A stretch of 64,000 nt of DNA, taken from positions 590,501-654,500 of the forward strand of contig NZ_CP136921.1 in NCBI RefSeq assembly GCF_033100095.1, in the 5' to 3' direction. A model generated the notes under the pieces. The model did not search any database, had not been told where the DNA came from, and saw only the letters and a list, made by a program, of their open reading frames with translations. Positions within the stretch are counted from its first letter, which is position 1. Each line of letters opens with the position of its first letter. Made by a program: the position numbers and the translations under genes. Source of the stretch: Diaphorobacter limosus (GTDB lineage: Bacteria; Pseudomonadota; Gammaproteobacteria; Burkholderiales; Burkholderiaceae_C). Below are positions 1-7,761 of this stretch, one piece after another.

Positions 1-293
1 TCACCCAGCTGCGCCCCATGAAGCGCCAGGGTAACCGGCGCTACTACCAGCACCACGAGGTGCTGATGATCCGCCGTATCCGCGACCTGCTGTACGACCA
101 GGGTTTCACCATCGTCGGCGCACGCAACCGACTGCATGAGCTGGCGCAGGCAGACAAGGGAGCGCGTGACGCCGCGTTGCCGCCGGATGCATTGGACGAT
201 CAGCCGATTGATCGTGCCCCCGCCCTGGCCCTGCCGCTGGACTCCAATGCGCTCAGAACGGAATTGGAAGAAATTCGCGCACTTCTTTTTTAG
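1..293 (+). CDS. MerR-family transcriptional regulator, 3' part (start lies before the window)
   Basis: The reading frame is open from the first bases of the window and ends at the TAG at 291-293. The visible peptide starts within the MerR winged-helix DNA-binding domain: the segment LRPMKRQGNRRYY followed by ...IRRIRDLLYDQGFTIVGARN is the typical end of that domain, with the YY pair that follows the wing. After it comes a low-complexity, Ala/Pro/Asp-rich tail and a short final helix. There is no metal-binding cysteine cluster, so the ligand is unknown. In related genomes a MerR gene of this type lies between ihfA and tRNA-Pro, which fits here, but ihfA is outside the window. The ATG at 18 is internal to the domain and is not the true start. 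Confidence 0.85.
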   Translation, partial: TQLRPMKRQGNRRYYQHHEVLMIRRIRDLLYDQGFTIVGARNRLHELAQADKGARDAALPPDALDDQPIDRAPALALPLDSNALRTELEEIRALLF

Positions 294-309
294 TGCTGAT
301 TTTTCGGTA

Positions 310-315
310 TAGAAT
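310..315 (+). promoter_or_regulatory. Probable -10 box of the tRNA-Pro promoter
   Basis: TAGAAT inside TATAGAAT lies 11 bases before the mature tRNA 5' end and just after the MerR stop codon, so the tRNA probably has its own promoter. A clear -35 element is not visible; a T-rich run at about 285-291 is in the right area. Confidence 0.4.
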
Positions 316-326
316 CCAAGTCTTGT

Positions 327-403
327 CGGCGTGTAGCGCAGCCTGGTAGCGCACTTGCATGGGGTGCAAGGGGTCGCGAGTTCGAATCCCGCCACGCCGA
401 CCA
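327..403 (+). tRNA. tRNA-Pro (anticodon GGG)
   Basis: The acceptor arms CGGCGTG (327-333) and CACGCCG (393-399) pair fully, followed by discriminator A and an encoded CCA at 401-403. The anticodon stem-loop around 352-370 has loop ATGGGGT, giving anticodon GGG, which reads proline CCC/CCU codons. The T arm carries the usual GTTCGAATCCC (380-390). The last 45 bases are repeated at 7919-7965, so the 3' half of this gene is now supplied by an integrated element and the gene stays functional. Confidence 0.95.
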
Positions 404-405
404 TT
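359..405 (+). other. attL: tRNA-Pro 3' end, left boundary of the integrated element
   Basis: These 47 bases, from the tRNA anticodon loop to two bases past CCA, recur at 7919-7965 in the same orientation with one difference (C375 against A7935). Duplication of a tRNA 3' end around an integrase gene is the standard mark of site-specific tyrosine-recombinase integration. Confidence 0.9.
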
Positions 406-411
406 TATATC

Positions 412-446
412 AAGGACTTAGCTTCGAAAGGAGCTAAGTCCTTTTT
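412..446 (+). terminator. Intrinsic terminator after tRNA-Pro, carried by the element
   Basis: A 12-bp perfect stem, AAGGACTTAGCT (412-423) with AGCTAAGTCCTT (432-443), is closed by an 8-base loop and followed by a T run. It is inside the element, so it stands in for the chromosomal terminator now displaced to 7971-8008. Confidence 0.85.
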
Positions 447-457
447 CTTTTCCGTGG

Positions 458-483
458 AAATAGCCCAACAAATAGCCCAACAC
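458..483 (+). repeat. Left 26-bp element repeat (two tandem AAATAGCCCAAC units), probable integrase arm site
   Basis: This 26-base stretch, two 12-base units of AAATAGCCCAAC spaced by one base of overlap context, is identical to 7762-7787 at the other end of the element. Tandem short repeats near both att cores are typical arm-type binding sites of tyrosine integrases. The role is inferred. Confidence 0.6.
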
Positions 484-600
484 TTCGAATTGGTAGGGCA
501 CTCTGGCTGATGGCATTGCTGTACGGGCACCTTGAAGAGTGCCGGGCAGACTCCAACATGGACTGTGAGCCATAGAATGGATAAGAAAGAAGGAGAAGCG

Positions 601-1143
601 ATGCAGTTTGAACAACTCAACGAACAGAGCTACAAAGCCACCTTGGAGCGCTGGACATGGGAGGCTGATGCCAATGACGTTTTCCCTCACGAGGTAGAGC
701 GCAAACTTCGCTGGGTCGGTGAACTTTTGTCTAACGGCAAGGGTGACCCGAACTATCGGTCGTTGGCGTATGGCGTTTTCACCGTGGGCTCAGACGTACC
801 GGCAGCGGTATGCGAGCTGGTCATTTCTCGGAAGACAATGAATGAGCGCTGGCTGAAGCTCTTGAGCGTCATCCTCTCCCCTGAGGTGGAAGCGAAGGTT
901 GAAGCGGGGGATGTGGAGGCTATCCAAACTGCTGTCATGGCGTATCGCACTGCGGTTTCTGGTGCGTTTGATGCGCAGCTTGAGCACAACGCGGATACCT
1001 TGAAGTTGTACGGGCGGAATGAAGCTATGCTAAAGTTGCTTACTACGCTACTAGCGACTCTTCAGTCATCGGGCTCCGACTTTGATGCGAAGAAGGAAGG
1101 TCGTTGGCTTGTTTTGCGATCTATTTCAACTACTACTACCTGA
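601..1143 (+). CDS. Hypothetical protein, element cargo (180 aa)
   Basis: I do not recognise this protein. The start at 601 is chosen because AAGGAGAAG lies just upstream; an in-frame ATG at 532 has no such site. It is a soluble, mainly helical, acidic protein with no signal peptide, membrane segment or obvious catalytic motif, and it ends in a Thr run (STTTT). A segment near residues 136-175 (LYGRNEAMLKLL ... KEGRWLVL) looks like a regular alpha/beta unit. GC content is near 50 percent, far below the chromosome, which supports foreign origin. The 48-codon gene that follows begins 7 bases after its stop and is probably co-transcribed. It is the first gene after attL, the place where accessory cargo often sits. 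Confidence 0.7.
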   Translation: MQFEQLNEQSYKATLERWTWEADANDVFPHEVERKLRWVGELLSNGKGDPNYRSLAYGVFTVGSDVPAAVCELVISRKTMNERWLKLLSVILSPEVEAKVEAGDVEAIQTAVMAYRTAVSGAFDAQLEHNADTLKLYGRNEAMLKLLTTLLATLQSSGSDFDAKKEGRWLVLRSISTTTT

Positions 1144-1150
1144 GGTTCCT

Positions 1151-1297
1151 ATGTCATCTACACAGTACATCGCAAGGGTGAATGCACACATGCAACTCCG
1201 TGCACAACTGTTGGCTGCGCTGGATAAAGCCATCGGTGAAGTAGGCCAGGAACATGTCGCTCTGGCGTTGATCGACAAAGTGAAGGCTGCTGCGTAG
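1151..1297 (+). CDS. Small hypothetical protein, element cargo (48 aa)
   Basis: This short gene starts 7 bases after the preceding stop and has GAGGTTCCT before its ATG. The product is predicted to be one long amphipathic helix (MSSTQYIARVNAHMQLRAQ ... VKAAA) without cysteines or membrane segments. An in-frame start further upstream (1082) would overlap the previous gene and lacks a ribosome site. The tight spacing suggests a two-gene unit with 601-1143. I cannot assign a function; its size and pairing would fit a small regulator or antidote-like partner, but nothing in the sequence proves that. Confidence 0.5.
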   Translation: MSSTQYIARVNAHMQLRAQLLAALDKAIGEVGQEHVALALIDKVKAAA

Positions 1298-1330
1298 TCC
1301 CTTACTGGCGCTGCCTGGAAAAGAAGCCCG

Positions 1331-1614
1331 GAGCTTGTCAGAAATTTTGTGTGTGAGGCATAGCATGTCGACAAGGAGCATGAATGCCACGCAAGACCAA
1401 ACCCACCGCTTTGGCGGACCAGGCGGCACAGCCGCAATTTCACATCCCGGCCGAGCTGCTTGACCAGTTGGTGACCGGGCCCATGACGCCGGGCCAAGTC
1501 CAAGGGCTGTTCGATCAGTTCAAGAAGTCAATTCTTGAGCGGGCGCTGGGCGCCGAGATGAGTCATCACCTAGGCTATGCGCCCGGCCAAGCCAAGCCCA
1601 CAGGCGGATCAGCC
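1331..1614 (+). mobile_element. IS256-family element, truncated left copy
   Basis: The bases from GAGCTTGTCAG at 1331 up to 1614 are identical, in reverse orientation, to one end of the complete IS256-family copy (5613-5896), including the terminal repeat, leader and first 77 transposase codons. The copy stops exactly where the IS21-family element begins (1615), so the rest was lost or displaced by that insertion or a later deletion. Confidence 0.9.
1384..1614 (+). pseudogene. IS256-family transposase, 5' fragment (77 codons)
   Basis: The fragment encodes the transposase N-terminus (MPRKTKPTALADQAAQ ... PTGGSA), matching residues 1-77 of the intact copy at 4572-5843. The frame stays open for 34 more codons into the left end of the IS21-family element, but those codons are not transposase. 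All catalytic residues are missing, so it is not functional. Confidence 0.9.
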
Positions 1615-1798
1615 TGTTGGCGCCGATTCAAAATTGAGCCACCGTGCCGCTTGAATTTTGAGCCAGGGCTGCAAGCCAGCCTGAGAGGGCCGGCTGTGGA
1701 TAAGTGTAGTGCCTGATCCCGGTTAGTAATCTCCTTGAAGGACTGTTGTCATCGGTATTGAAGAAGGCAAGCCGCGCCAGCGGCTTGCCTTCTGGCCT

Positions 1799-2583
1799 TC
1801 AAAACGGCTGCCCCTTGTGTGCCTGTTCACGTGCCTTGATGCGTTTCTTGGCCACGGCCGTGCTGTGCAGGAAGCGGTGCGACTCGTTGCCCGTCTCCAC
1901 GATGTGGCAATGGTGCGTGAGCCGATCCAGCAGCGCCGTGGTCATCTTGGCGTCGCCAAACACGCTGGACCACTCCTTGAAGTCCAGGTTGGTCGTGATC
2001 ATCACGCTGGTGTGCTCGTAGAGCTTGGAGAGCAGATGGAACAACAAGGCACCTCCAGCCTGGCTGAAGGGCAGATAACCCAGTTCATCGAGGATGACCA
2101 GATCCATGCGCTGCAAGCTCGCTGCGATGCGCCCCGCCTTGCCCTGGGCCTTCTCCTGCTCCAGCGCGTTGACCAGATCCACTGTGGAGTAAAACCGCAC
2201 CCGTGAGCCATGGCGCGTGATGCCCGCCACGCCGATGGCCGTGGCCAGGTGCGTCTTGCCCGTGCCGGGGCCACCTACCAGCACCACGTTGTGCGCCTGC
2301 TCGGTGAACGCCATGCCTGCGAGCTGTTCGATCAGCTTTCTGCCCACCGGCGAGCACTCGAAGTCAAAGCCCGCCAGGTCGCGGTGCACAGGGAACTTGG
2401 CCGTGTGCATCTGGTAGCTGATCGAGCGCATGGCACGGTCGCCGCCTCGGCCTGCAGCAGGTGCTCCAGCAACCAGCGCGAGCTCTCCAATGTCGCATGA
2501 CCGCCTTGCTTGACCAGATCCTCCCAGGCCCCCGCCATGCCATACAGGCGCAGCTCTTTGAGCTCTTTGTCCAACTCACGCAT
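1799..2583 (-). pseudogene. istB: IS21-family helper ATPase IstB, frameshifted
   Basis: IstB is the AAA+ partner of the IstA transposase. The start at 2583 has a strong AGGAGG eight bases upstream and overlaps the istA stop. The N-terminal frame ([20 protein letters not shown] ... LLQAEAA) breaks at about 2440, and the rest ([14 protein letters not shown] ... ) continues in the next frame. Adding one C (G on the plus strand) restores [16 protein letters not shown], so a single-base deletion is the simplest cause. The downstream part keeps Walker [10 protein letters not shown] and Walker [12 protein letters not shown]. The element could move only if IstB is supplied by another copy. A sequencing error is possible. 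Confidence 0.85.
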
Positions 2584-4120
2584 GATCGGCCTCCTGCACG
2601 ACAATGTCTGTGCGCAGGCTGTCGTAGCGTGCCGTGTCGGCCAGGGGGGCCTGGCTCACCTGCAGGATGGTCGCAACTGTCTCGGGCAGGGGCTGTGCCT
2701 GCAAGCGTGCCAGCACGTTGATGACGTGTTCGCAGCTCACCCGCCCTGAGGGTGGGGCGCTCTGCAGCGCCAGCTCCACCGCCACCAGTACCGCGTCCAG
2801 CCCTTGCTTGGGCACTTCGGCCAGCACCTGCGCCATGACCTTGTCGCCGCCGTCCTGATGCAGCAGGGCGCGCCGCATGCGTTGCAAGGGGTCGGGCAGA
2901 TCGGCAAACGGAGCGCCGTTGCGCAGCGCCCCTGGCTTGCGCTCGATCAGTGGCACGTAGTGCTGCCAGTCGTAGCGTGTCTGGTTGCGCTCGCTCAGGC
3001 GCTCGTGCGTGGCCACCACGGTATCGCCGGCCACCACCACGATCTGCGCCGGGTACAGGTGCGTGCTGACCATCTGCCCTGCCCATTCACAGGGCACCGA
3101 GTAGCGGTTGCGCGCCACTGTCACCAGGCAGGTGCTGCTGACCCGCACCGGGTGCTCGACGTAGCCGTCAAACGCCGCAGGCATGGGCATGAGGTGCTCT
3201 TGCTCGAGTTCGAGCATCTCAGCGATGCTGAATTCTTTGTGCTGCGGGTGGCGCAACTCCTGCCACAGGGCCCGGCAGCGCTCGCCCAGCCAGGCGTTGA
3301 GTTCGGCAAAGCTGCCAAAGCGCCGCTGCCCGGCCTCCAGCCAGATGCGCCTGCGACTGTCCTGCACGTCCTTCTCCACGCGCCCCTTCTCCCAGCCGCT
3401 GGCGCGGTTGCAAAAGTCCGCATCGAACAGGTAGTGCGCGCACATGGCGGCAAAGCGGGCGTTGACCACGCGGCCCTTGCCCTTCTTGACCTTGTCAACG
3501 GCCGTCTTCATATTGTCGTAAATACCCCGGCGCGCCACGCCGCCCAGGGCCTCAAAGCTGCGTGTGTGGGCATCGAACAGCATCTCGTGGCCCTGGCTGG
3601 GGTAGGCCACCAGCCAGAACGCGCCGCTGGCGCACAGCAACATGTGCGAGACCTGCAGCCGGTAGTACACCCCACCGATCACCAGCCCGTCTTCGCTCCA
3701 GTCGAACTGGAAGGCCTCGCCCAGCTCGAACGTCAGGGGCACGAAAGCCTTGGCTGCATCGCCCTGGCCTTTGCCTTGGCGCCACTTGCGGATGAAGTCC
3801 GTCACCCGTGTGTACCCACCCTCGTATCCGGCCGCCTTGATCTGCGCAAACAGCGCCTTGGCCGTGCGCCGCTCCTTCTTGGGCCGCCTGGCATCGGCCT
3901 TCAACGCTTGTGTGAGTTCGGCCTCATAGGCCGACAGCTTCGTGGTCTTGACCGCCTCCCGGCGGTACTTGGGCTCGAGCGACTCAACCTCATCGAGCCA
4001 CTTGGCCACCGTGTTCCTCGATAGCCCCGTCTCCCTCGATATCTGCCTCTTCGTCTTCTTGTCCCGGCGGTGCATCCGCCTGATCTTGCCAATCATGTCC
4101 ATGGTGATCACCTTCTTCAT
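2576..4120 (-). CDS. istA: IS21-family transposase IstA
   Basis: IstA is a DDE recombinase that moves the IS21-family element with IstB. The protein has an N-terminal helix-turn-helix (KTKRQISRETGLSRNTVAKW, about residues 20-40) and a retroviral-integrase-like core with acidic residues in FQFDWSEDG, RGIYDNMKTAV and KGRVEKDVQ, followed by the IstA C-terminal region. About 514 residues is normal for the family. The start could be ATG 4120 (AGGGGA close by) or ATG 4102 (AAGGTGATC upstream, better spacing); a TTG at 4132 is less likely. Its last codons overlap the istB start by a few bases, which suggests translational coupling. Confidence 0.92.
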   Translation of the reverse strand: MKKVITMDMIGKIRRMHRRDKKTKRQISRETGLSRNTVAKWLDEVESLEPKYRREAVKTTKLSAYEAELTQALKADARRPKKERRTAKALFAQIKAAGYEGGYTRVTDFIRKWRQGKGQGDAAKAFVPLTFELGEAFQFDWSEDGLVIGGVYYRLQVSHMLLCASGAFWLVAYPSQGHEMLFDAHTRSFEALGGVARRGIYDNMKTAVDKVKKGKGRVVNARFAAMCAHYLFDADFCNRASGWEKGRVEKDVQDSRRRIWLEAGQRRFGSFAELNAWLGERCRALWQELRHPQHKEFSIAEMLELEQEHLMPMPAAFDGYVEHPVRVSSTCLVTVARNRYSVPCEWAGQMVSTHLYPAQIVVVAGDTVVATHERLSERNQTRYDWQHYVPLIERKPGALRNGAPFADLPDPLQRMRRALLHQDGGDKVMAQVLAEVPKQGLDAVLVAVELALQSAPPSGRVSCEHVINVLARLQAQPLPETVATILQVSQAPLADTARYDSLRTDIVVQEADHA

Positions 4121-4219
4121 TCCCCTGCTCAAAAATGCAGCAGGGTAGGTAAAACACCTGGCTCAAATTTGCGTCGGCATCACCGCAAAAAGTGGCTCAG
4201 TTTTCGGTCGGCGTCAACA

Positions 4220-4370
4220 GGACTGGATGGCCTTCTACAATCACCGCAGGCTGCATTCGTCGCTGGGCTACCTCAGCCCGATGCAGTACGAGCAGCGCTG
4301 GTACGAGGCACAGCGTAAAAAGGCCGCGTGAACCGTGGGTTAAGAGCTACACGAAACAGGGGCAAGGTCA
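4220..4370 (+). pseudogene. IS3-family transposase OrfB, 3' remnant with right end of the IS
   Basis: The first 37 codons read DWMAFYNHRRLHSSLGYLSP and on to QRKKAA and a TGA at 4329-4331. This is the conserved C-terminus of IS3-family OrfB, after the last acidic residue of the DDE core. The sequence after the stop to GCAAGGTCA (4370) fits an IS3-type right inverted repeat. The upstream part is replaced by the IS21-family element. Confidence 0.85.
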
Positions 4371-4488
4371 GTGCCCACACGTTGACGGTCTGATAACTCA
4401 CGCCCACGGCCTTGGCTACCTGCCGCTGAGATTGACCCGATGCAATCAGGCTTGCGGCCTGAATCTGGCGTGGTGTGAGCGTGGGCAT
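4371..4488 (-). pseudogene. Helix-turn-helix protein, N-terminal fragment
   Basis: The reading frame from ATG 4488 gives MPTLTPRQIQAASLIASGQS followed by QRQVAKAVGVSYQTVNVWA, a clear helix-turn-helix of the kind found in phage terminase small subunits and invertase-like regulators. After about 39 codons it runs into the IS3-family end, so only the DNA-binding segment is left. Before the IS256-family insertion it lay next to the excisionase-like gene, so it was probably part of the element's own module. No good ribosome site is seen. Confidence 0.55.
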
Positions 4489-4502
4489 GTTCGCATCCGT
4501 TC

Positions 4503-5896
4503 GGGAGTGTCAGGATTTCTGTGTGTGAGGCTGTTGAATCCGTCACTCAATCGTGAGGCGGTTTGGTGATCTTACTGGCCCGATCTGGTAAATCGGTCCT
4601 CGTAGAGGATCGCAAATTGGTTCATCGCTGATTTCCAGTGGTTGGCCGCCCGCCCCCAGTCCGCGGTGATGTTGCGCAGCGCCAGCCAGATCAGCTTGGT
4701 GGCCGCCTCGTCGCTGGGGAAGTGGCCGCGCGTTTTGATGATCTTGCGCAGCCGTGCGTTCACGCTCTCGATGGCGTTGGTGGTGTAGATCACGCGCCGC
4801 ACCTCGGGCGGGAAGGCGAAGAACGGGATGACCTTGTCCCAGGCCCGGCGCCAGGCGCTGACCACGGTCGGGAACCGCTGCCCCCAGGGGCCGGCCGCAA
4901 ACGCATCCAACTCGGCCTCGGCCGCCTCGGCGCTCACCGCGGTGTAGATGGGTTTGATGGCTGCGGCCAGCGCCTTGCGGTCTTTCCATGACGCAAAGTC
5001 CAGGCCACCCCGGATCAGGTGCACGATGCAGGTCTGCAGCGTCGTCGCCGGGAACACTGCGCCCAGCGCCTCTGGCATGCCCTTGAGGCCGTCGGTGACG
5101 GCAATCAGGATGTCCTGCACCCCGCGCGTCTTCAGATCGTTGAAGACCTTCATCCAGAACTTCGCCCCCTCGGTGTTCTCGATCCAGATTCCCAGGATGT
5201 CGCGCGAGCCGTCAGGCAGTACGCCCAGCGCCAGGTAGACGGCCTTGGAGCGCACCACCGCATCCTCGCGAATCTTGACCCGCAGCGCATCGAAGAACAC
5301 CACCGGGTACATCGCCTCCAGCGGCCGTGTCTGCCAGGCCGTGACCTCGCCCATCACCTCATCGGTGACACGGCTGATGAGCTCGGGCGAGACGTCCACC
5401 GAGTACATCTCAGCCAGGAAACCCTGGATCTCGCGCACCGTCATGCCGCGTGCGTACATGGCGATGATCTTGTCGTCGAAACCCGTAAAGCGCCGCTCGT
5501 GCTTGCCAATGAGCTGCGGCTCGAAGCTGCCTTCGCGATCGCGTGGGACATCGATGCGCAGCGCCCCCACATCGGTCAGTACGGTCTTGGTGCTCTTGCC
5601 GTTGCGGTGGTTGGCTGATCCGCCTGTGGGCTTGGCTTGGCCGGGCGCATAGCCTAGGTGATGACTCATCTCGGCGCCCAGCGCCCGCTCAAGAATTGAC
5701 TTCTTGAACTGATCGAACAGCCCTTGGACTTGGCCCGGCGTCATGGGCCCGGTCACCAACTGGTCAAGCAGCTCGGCCGGGATGTGAAATTGCGGCTGTG
5801 CCGCCTGGTCCGCCAAAGCGGTGGGTTTGGTCTTGCGTGGCATTCATGCTCCTTGTCGACATGCTATGCCTCACACACAAAATTTCTGACAAGCTC
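4503..5896 (-). mobile_element. IS256-family insertion sequence, complete (1,394 bp)
   Basis: Terminal inverted repeats match: TGTCAGGATTTCTGTGTGTG at the left and TGTCAGAAATTTTGTGTGTG read inward from the right. An 8-bp direct repeat ATCCGTTC flanks the element (4495-4502 and 5897-5904), which is the usual target duplication length for the family. It carries one transposase gene on the minus strand. The intact duplication shows a simple, probably recent insertion. Confidence 0.92.
4572..5843 (-). CDS. IS256-family (mutator-type) transposase
   Basis: This 423-residue protein is a full-length mutator-type transposase that cuts and circularises its element. The DDE residues are seen in YPVVFFDALRVKIRED, ILIAVTDGLKGMPEAL and TTNAIESVNARLRKI, and the CIVHLIRG segment of the family lies between the second Asp and the Glu. 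ATG 5843 is preceded by AAGGAGCATGA. The first 77 codons are identical to the truncated copy at 1384-1614, so the two copies arose recently from one another or from a third. It appears active. Confidence 0.95.
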   Translation of the reverse strand: MPRKTKPTALADQAAQPQFHIPAELLDQLVTGPMTPGQVQGLFDQFKKSILERALGAEMSHHLGYAPGQAKPTGGSANHRNGKSTKTVLTDVGALRIDVPRDREGSFEPQLIGKHERRFTGFDDKIIAMYARGMTVREIQGFLAEMYSVDVSPELISRVTDEVMGEVTAWQTRPLEAMYPVVFFDALRVKIREDAVVRSKAVYLALGVLPDGSRDILGIWIENTEGAKFWMKVFNDLKTRGVQDILIAVTDGLKGMPEALGAVFPATTLQTCIVHLIRGGLDFASWKDRKALAAAIKPIYTAVSAEAAEAELDAFAAGPWGQRFPTVVSAWRRAWDKVIPFFAFPPEVRRVIYTTNAIESVNARLRKIIKTRGHFPSDEAATKLIWLALRNITADWGRAANHWKSAMNQFAILYEDRFTRSGQ

Positions 5897-5912
5897 ATCC
5901 GTTCCGATGTGT

Positions 5913-6101
5913 TCACCTGGGCTTGCATCCGACCGTCAGGTCGTGACGTGGAAGACGTTTTTCTTTGAGTAGCCGGTAAAAGGTCGGTCGGCTTACCTTG
6001 ATCCATCCCTGAATTTCCAGGGGGCTCAGAAGTTCATCAACACCAGCGGGGGTGGTGGCAGGTGTGCGGGTGGACTTGGCTTTGTTGACTGTGATCGCCA
6101 T
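5913..6101 (-). CDS. AlpA / excisionase-like DNA-binding protein (62 aa)
   Basis: The small protein ends with ELLSPLEIQGWIKVSRPTFY followed by RLLKEKRLPRHDLTVGCKPR, the MerR-like winged helix of AlpA and phage excisionases (about residues 22-62). These proteins bend the attachment sites and direct the integrase toward excision. It lies 175 bases after the integrase on the same strand, as expected for an int-xis pair. The first 20 residues are a Thr/Pro-rich lead. The stop comes 8 bases before the IS256 target duplication, so the gene was not cut by that insertion. Start at 6101 is the first ATG giving the whole domain. Confidence 0.75.
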   Translation of the reverse strand: MAITVNKAKSTRTPATTPAGVDELLSPLEIQGWIKVSRPTFYRLLKEKRLPRHDLTVGCKPR

Positions 6102-6276
6102 GGCAGTGGGGTGCAGAAAAGGTTGTTGCGTGTGCAACCGTTTCTGTTCGGGCCATGGGACTCGGCTCGGAGGCAGAAAGCGGCGTTGCGCCGGTTCCTT
6201 TGCCCGGTGATCGGGCCGCACTCCATTGCGAAAGGAGCCGCCATTGTCTCATGCGCGGCTGTTGTTGCTCAAGGGG

Positions 6277-7698
6277 TTATGCACTCAATTTCAGAGGCAG
6301 CGCCACCACGTTGGACTTCTTCCCGCTCAGTACCCAATCCAGGTGCTGACCCAGCTTGTCCCATGCGGCCTGCTGTTCGGCCCAGCGGTTGGAGACTTGA
6401 TAAGCGGCAATCAGCGGGTTGGCTGGCGTGTGGTTCAAACACTTTTCGATGATGTCCACCGACACGCCAAGATGGGCCATGATCGTTGCACCAGTGCGGC
6501 GGAGGTCGTGCGGTGTCCACTTGCCACCAGGGAGGGTTAGGGTGCCGGTCGCCTTGGTGCGGCCACTCATGGGCGTGTCACGTTCTTGTCGGTCGCCAAA
6601 CTGCTTTGCCAAGGACTTCGGGCATACGTGATCGGCTGGGGTGCCGTCCTTGCGGTTGTTCCTGCCGGGGAGTACCCATTGGCTGGTGCCAGTGAGTGAG
6701 TGGAGTTCACGGAAGTGTCGGAGTGCGAAGGCGCTCAGGTAGATGTGGTGCGCCTTGCCGTTCTTTGTCTCGGGTAGGAACCACACGCCCTTGGTCAAGT
6801 CCACGTCCTTCCACTGTGCCTTGGCAATCTCGCCCACACGGGCCAGGGTGGACAACAGAATCCAAATGGTGAGTTCGCTTTCTCGTTGCAGGCGTGCCGA
6901 TGGCAGGCGGGTGTGGAGTTCCTGAAGCTCGGCTTCCGGCTGCGTGGTGGTGGGTGATACGTCCCATAGAACGCGGTCGCGTGGTGTGGCCTTACCGCCT
7001 ATGTCCTTGCGGCGCACATCTTCCAGCGGGTGGGCTTGGATGTAACCCATGCGCCTGCACCAGTTGAAAAACTGCGTCAGGTCGTTGAGCAAGCGGTTAG
7101 CCATGCGGAGGGCTCCGCGTTCCTTCACGCTGTTCAGGACGTGGAGGCAATCGGTTTTGGTGACTGCCTGCACTGGCTTGGAGCCGATGGCGGGGAACAC
7201 GTCCTTGGTGAAGGAGCGGATCAACTCTACGCCGTTATCAAAGCGCCCGGTTTCCTGTTCGCCAGACACGCGCTTGGTCAACTCCACGGACTGCCACTTG
7301 AGGGCGAGGGCTTCCACTGTTTCAGTTTCATGGATTCGCACCTGTTCTGCCTGGGCCTGGGCTTCCTTCACCTTGGACAGTTGCCGGGTGGCGTTGGGGT
7401 TGCGGCCTGCTTTGACTTCGGACTGTGCCCACTCATGGGCTTGCCGGATGGTTGCCAGGGAGTCACCAGGCCAGGAACCCGCCGTGAAGTCCACCAGCTT
7501 CCCGCCGTGACGGAAGCGCCAGCGGAACCAGACGGAAGCGGAACCGTCCTTCAGGCGCTTCACCACGCCATACAGTCCACCAGCTTCCGATACGCGGGTG
7601 ATCGCGGGCGACTTCAGTATGGCCTCAAGTTCCTTGTGCTGCCAGCGGTCGCCCTTGGGCTTCGCCGTGCTGGTGGTGGTCTGGATGGTGTCGGTCAT
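6277..7698 (-). CDS. int: Tyrosine-family site-specific integrase
   Basis: This 473-residue recombinase inserts and excises the element at tRNA-Pro. It has an N-terminal arm-binding region (residues about 40-110), a core-binding SAM-like domain (about 130-240) and the catalytic domain. The catalytic residues are visible: Arg in STLARVGEIAKAQW, Lys in KNGKAHHIYL, His-x-x-Arg in WTPHDLRRTGATI, His in CLNHT and Tyr in LIAAYQ. The sequence is complete and shows no frame damage. It reads away from attR toward xis. Two tandem 12-bp repeats that recur at the other end of the element lie 64 bases upstream of its start. Confidence 0.95.
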   Translation of the reverse strand: MTDTIQTTTSTAKPKGDRWQHKELEAILKSPAITRVSEAGGLYGVVKRLKDGSASVWFRWRFRHGGKLVDFTAGSWPGDSLATIRQAHEWAQSEVKAGRNPNATRQLSKVKEAQAQAEQVRIHETETVEALALKWQSVELTKRVSGEQETGRFDNGVELIRSFTKDVFPAIGSKPVQAVTKTDCLHVLNSVKERGALRMANRLLNDLTQFFNWCRRMGYIQAHPLEDVRRKDIGGKATPRDRVLWDVSPTTTQPEAELQELHTRLPSARLQRESELTIWILLSTLARVGEIAKAQWKDVDLTKGVWFLPETKNGKAHHIYLSAFALRHFRELHSLTGTSQWVLPGRNNRKDGTPADHVCPKSLAKQFGDRQERDTPMSGRTKATGTLTLPGGKWTPHDLRRTGATIMAHLGVSVDIIEKCLNHTPANPLIAAYQVSNRWAEQQAAWDKLGQHLDWVLSGKKSNVVALPLKLSA

Positions 7699-7761
7699 TG
7701 TTCGCCCCGTGTGCGGCCTTCTGGTGGCCTTGCTGTACCTTGTTGGGCTGGGGCTATCGAA

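Larger units (their letters stand above)
1615..4219 (-). mobile_element. IS21-family insertion sequence (2,605 bp)
   Basis: Imperfect terminal inverted repeats start TGTTGGCGCCGA (1615) and, on the other strand, TGTTGACGCCGA (ending 4219); both continue to a shared TGAGCCAC at about 28 bases. Subterminal copies of the TTTGAGCCAGG motif lie near 1658-1670 and 4157-4169, as is usual for multi-site IS21 ends. It encodes IstA and a broken IstB on the minus strand. The left flank is IS256-family sequence and the right flank is an IS3-family remnant, with no target duplication. Confidence 0.9.

Noticed and set aside
1384..1716. A 110-codon open frame starting as IS256 transposase and ending in other sequence
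   Set aside because: The last third is the terminal region of the IS21-family element read by chance; only the first 77 codons are transposase, so it is a truncated gene and not a new fusion.
2430..2450. Programmed frameshift in istB
   Set aside because: IS21-family elements do not use frameshifting within istB, there is no slippery heptamer, and a one-base deletion explains it simply.
2804..4024. Long plus-strand open frame (406 codons) over istA
   Set aside because: Antisense shadow of a high-GC transposase gene; composition is His/Gln/Leu/Ala-rich without any domain.
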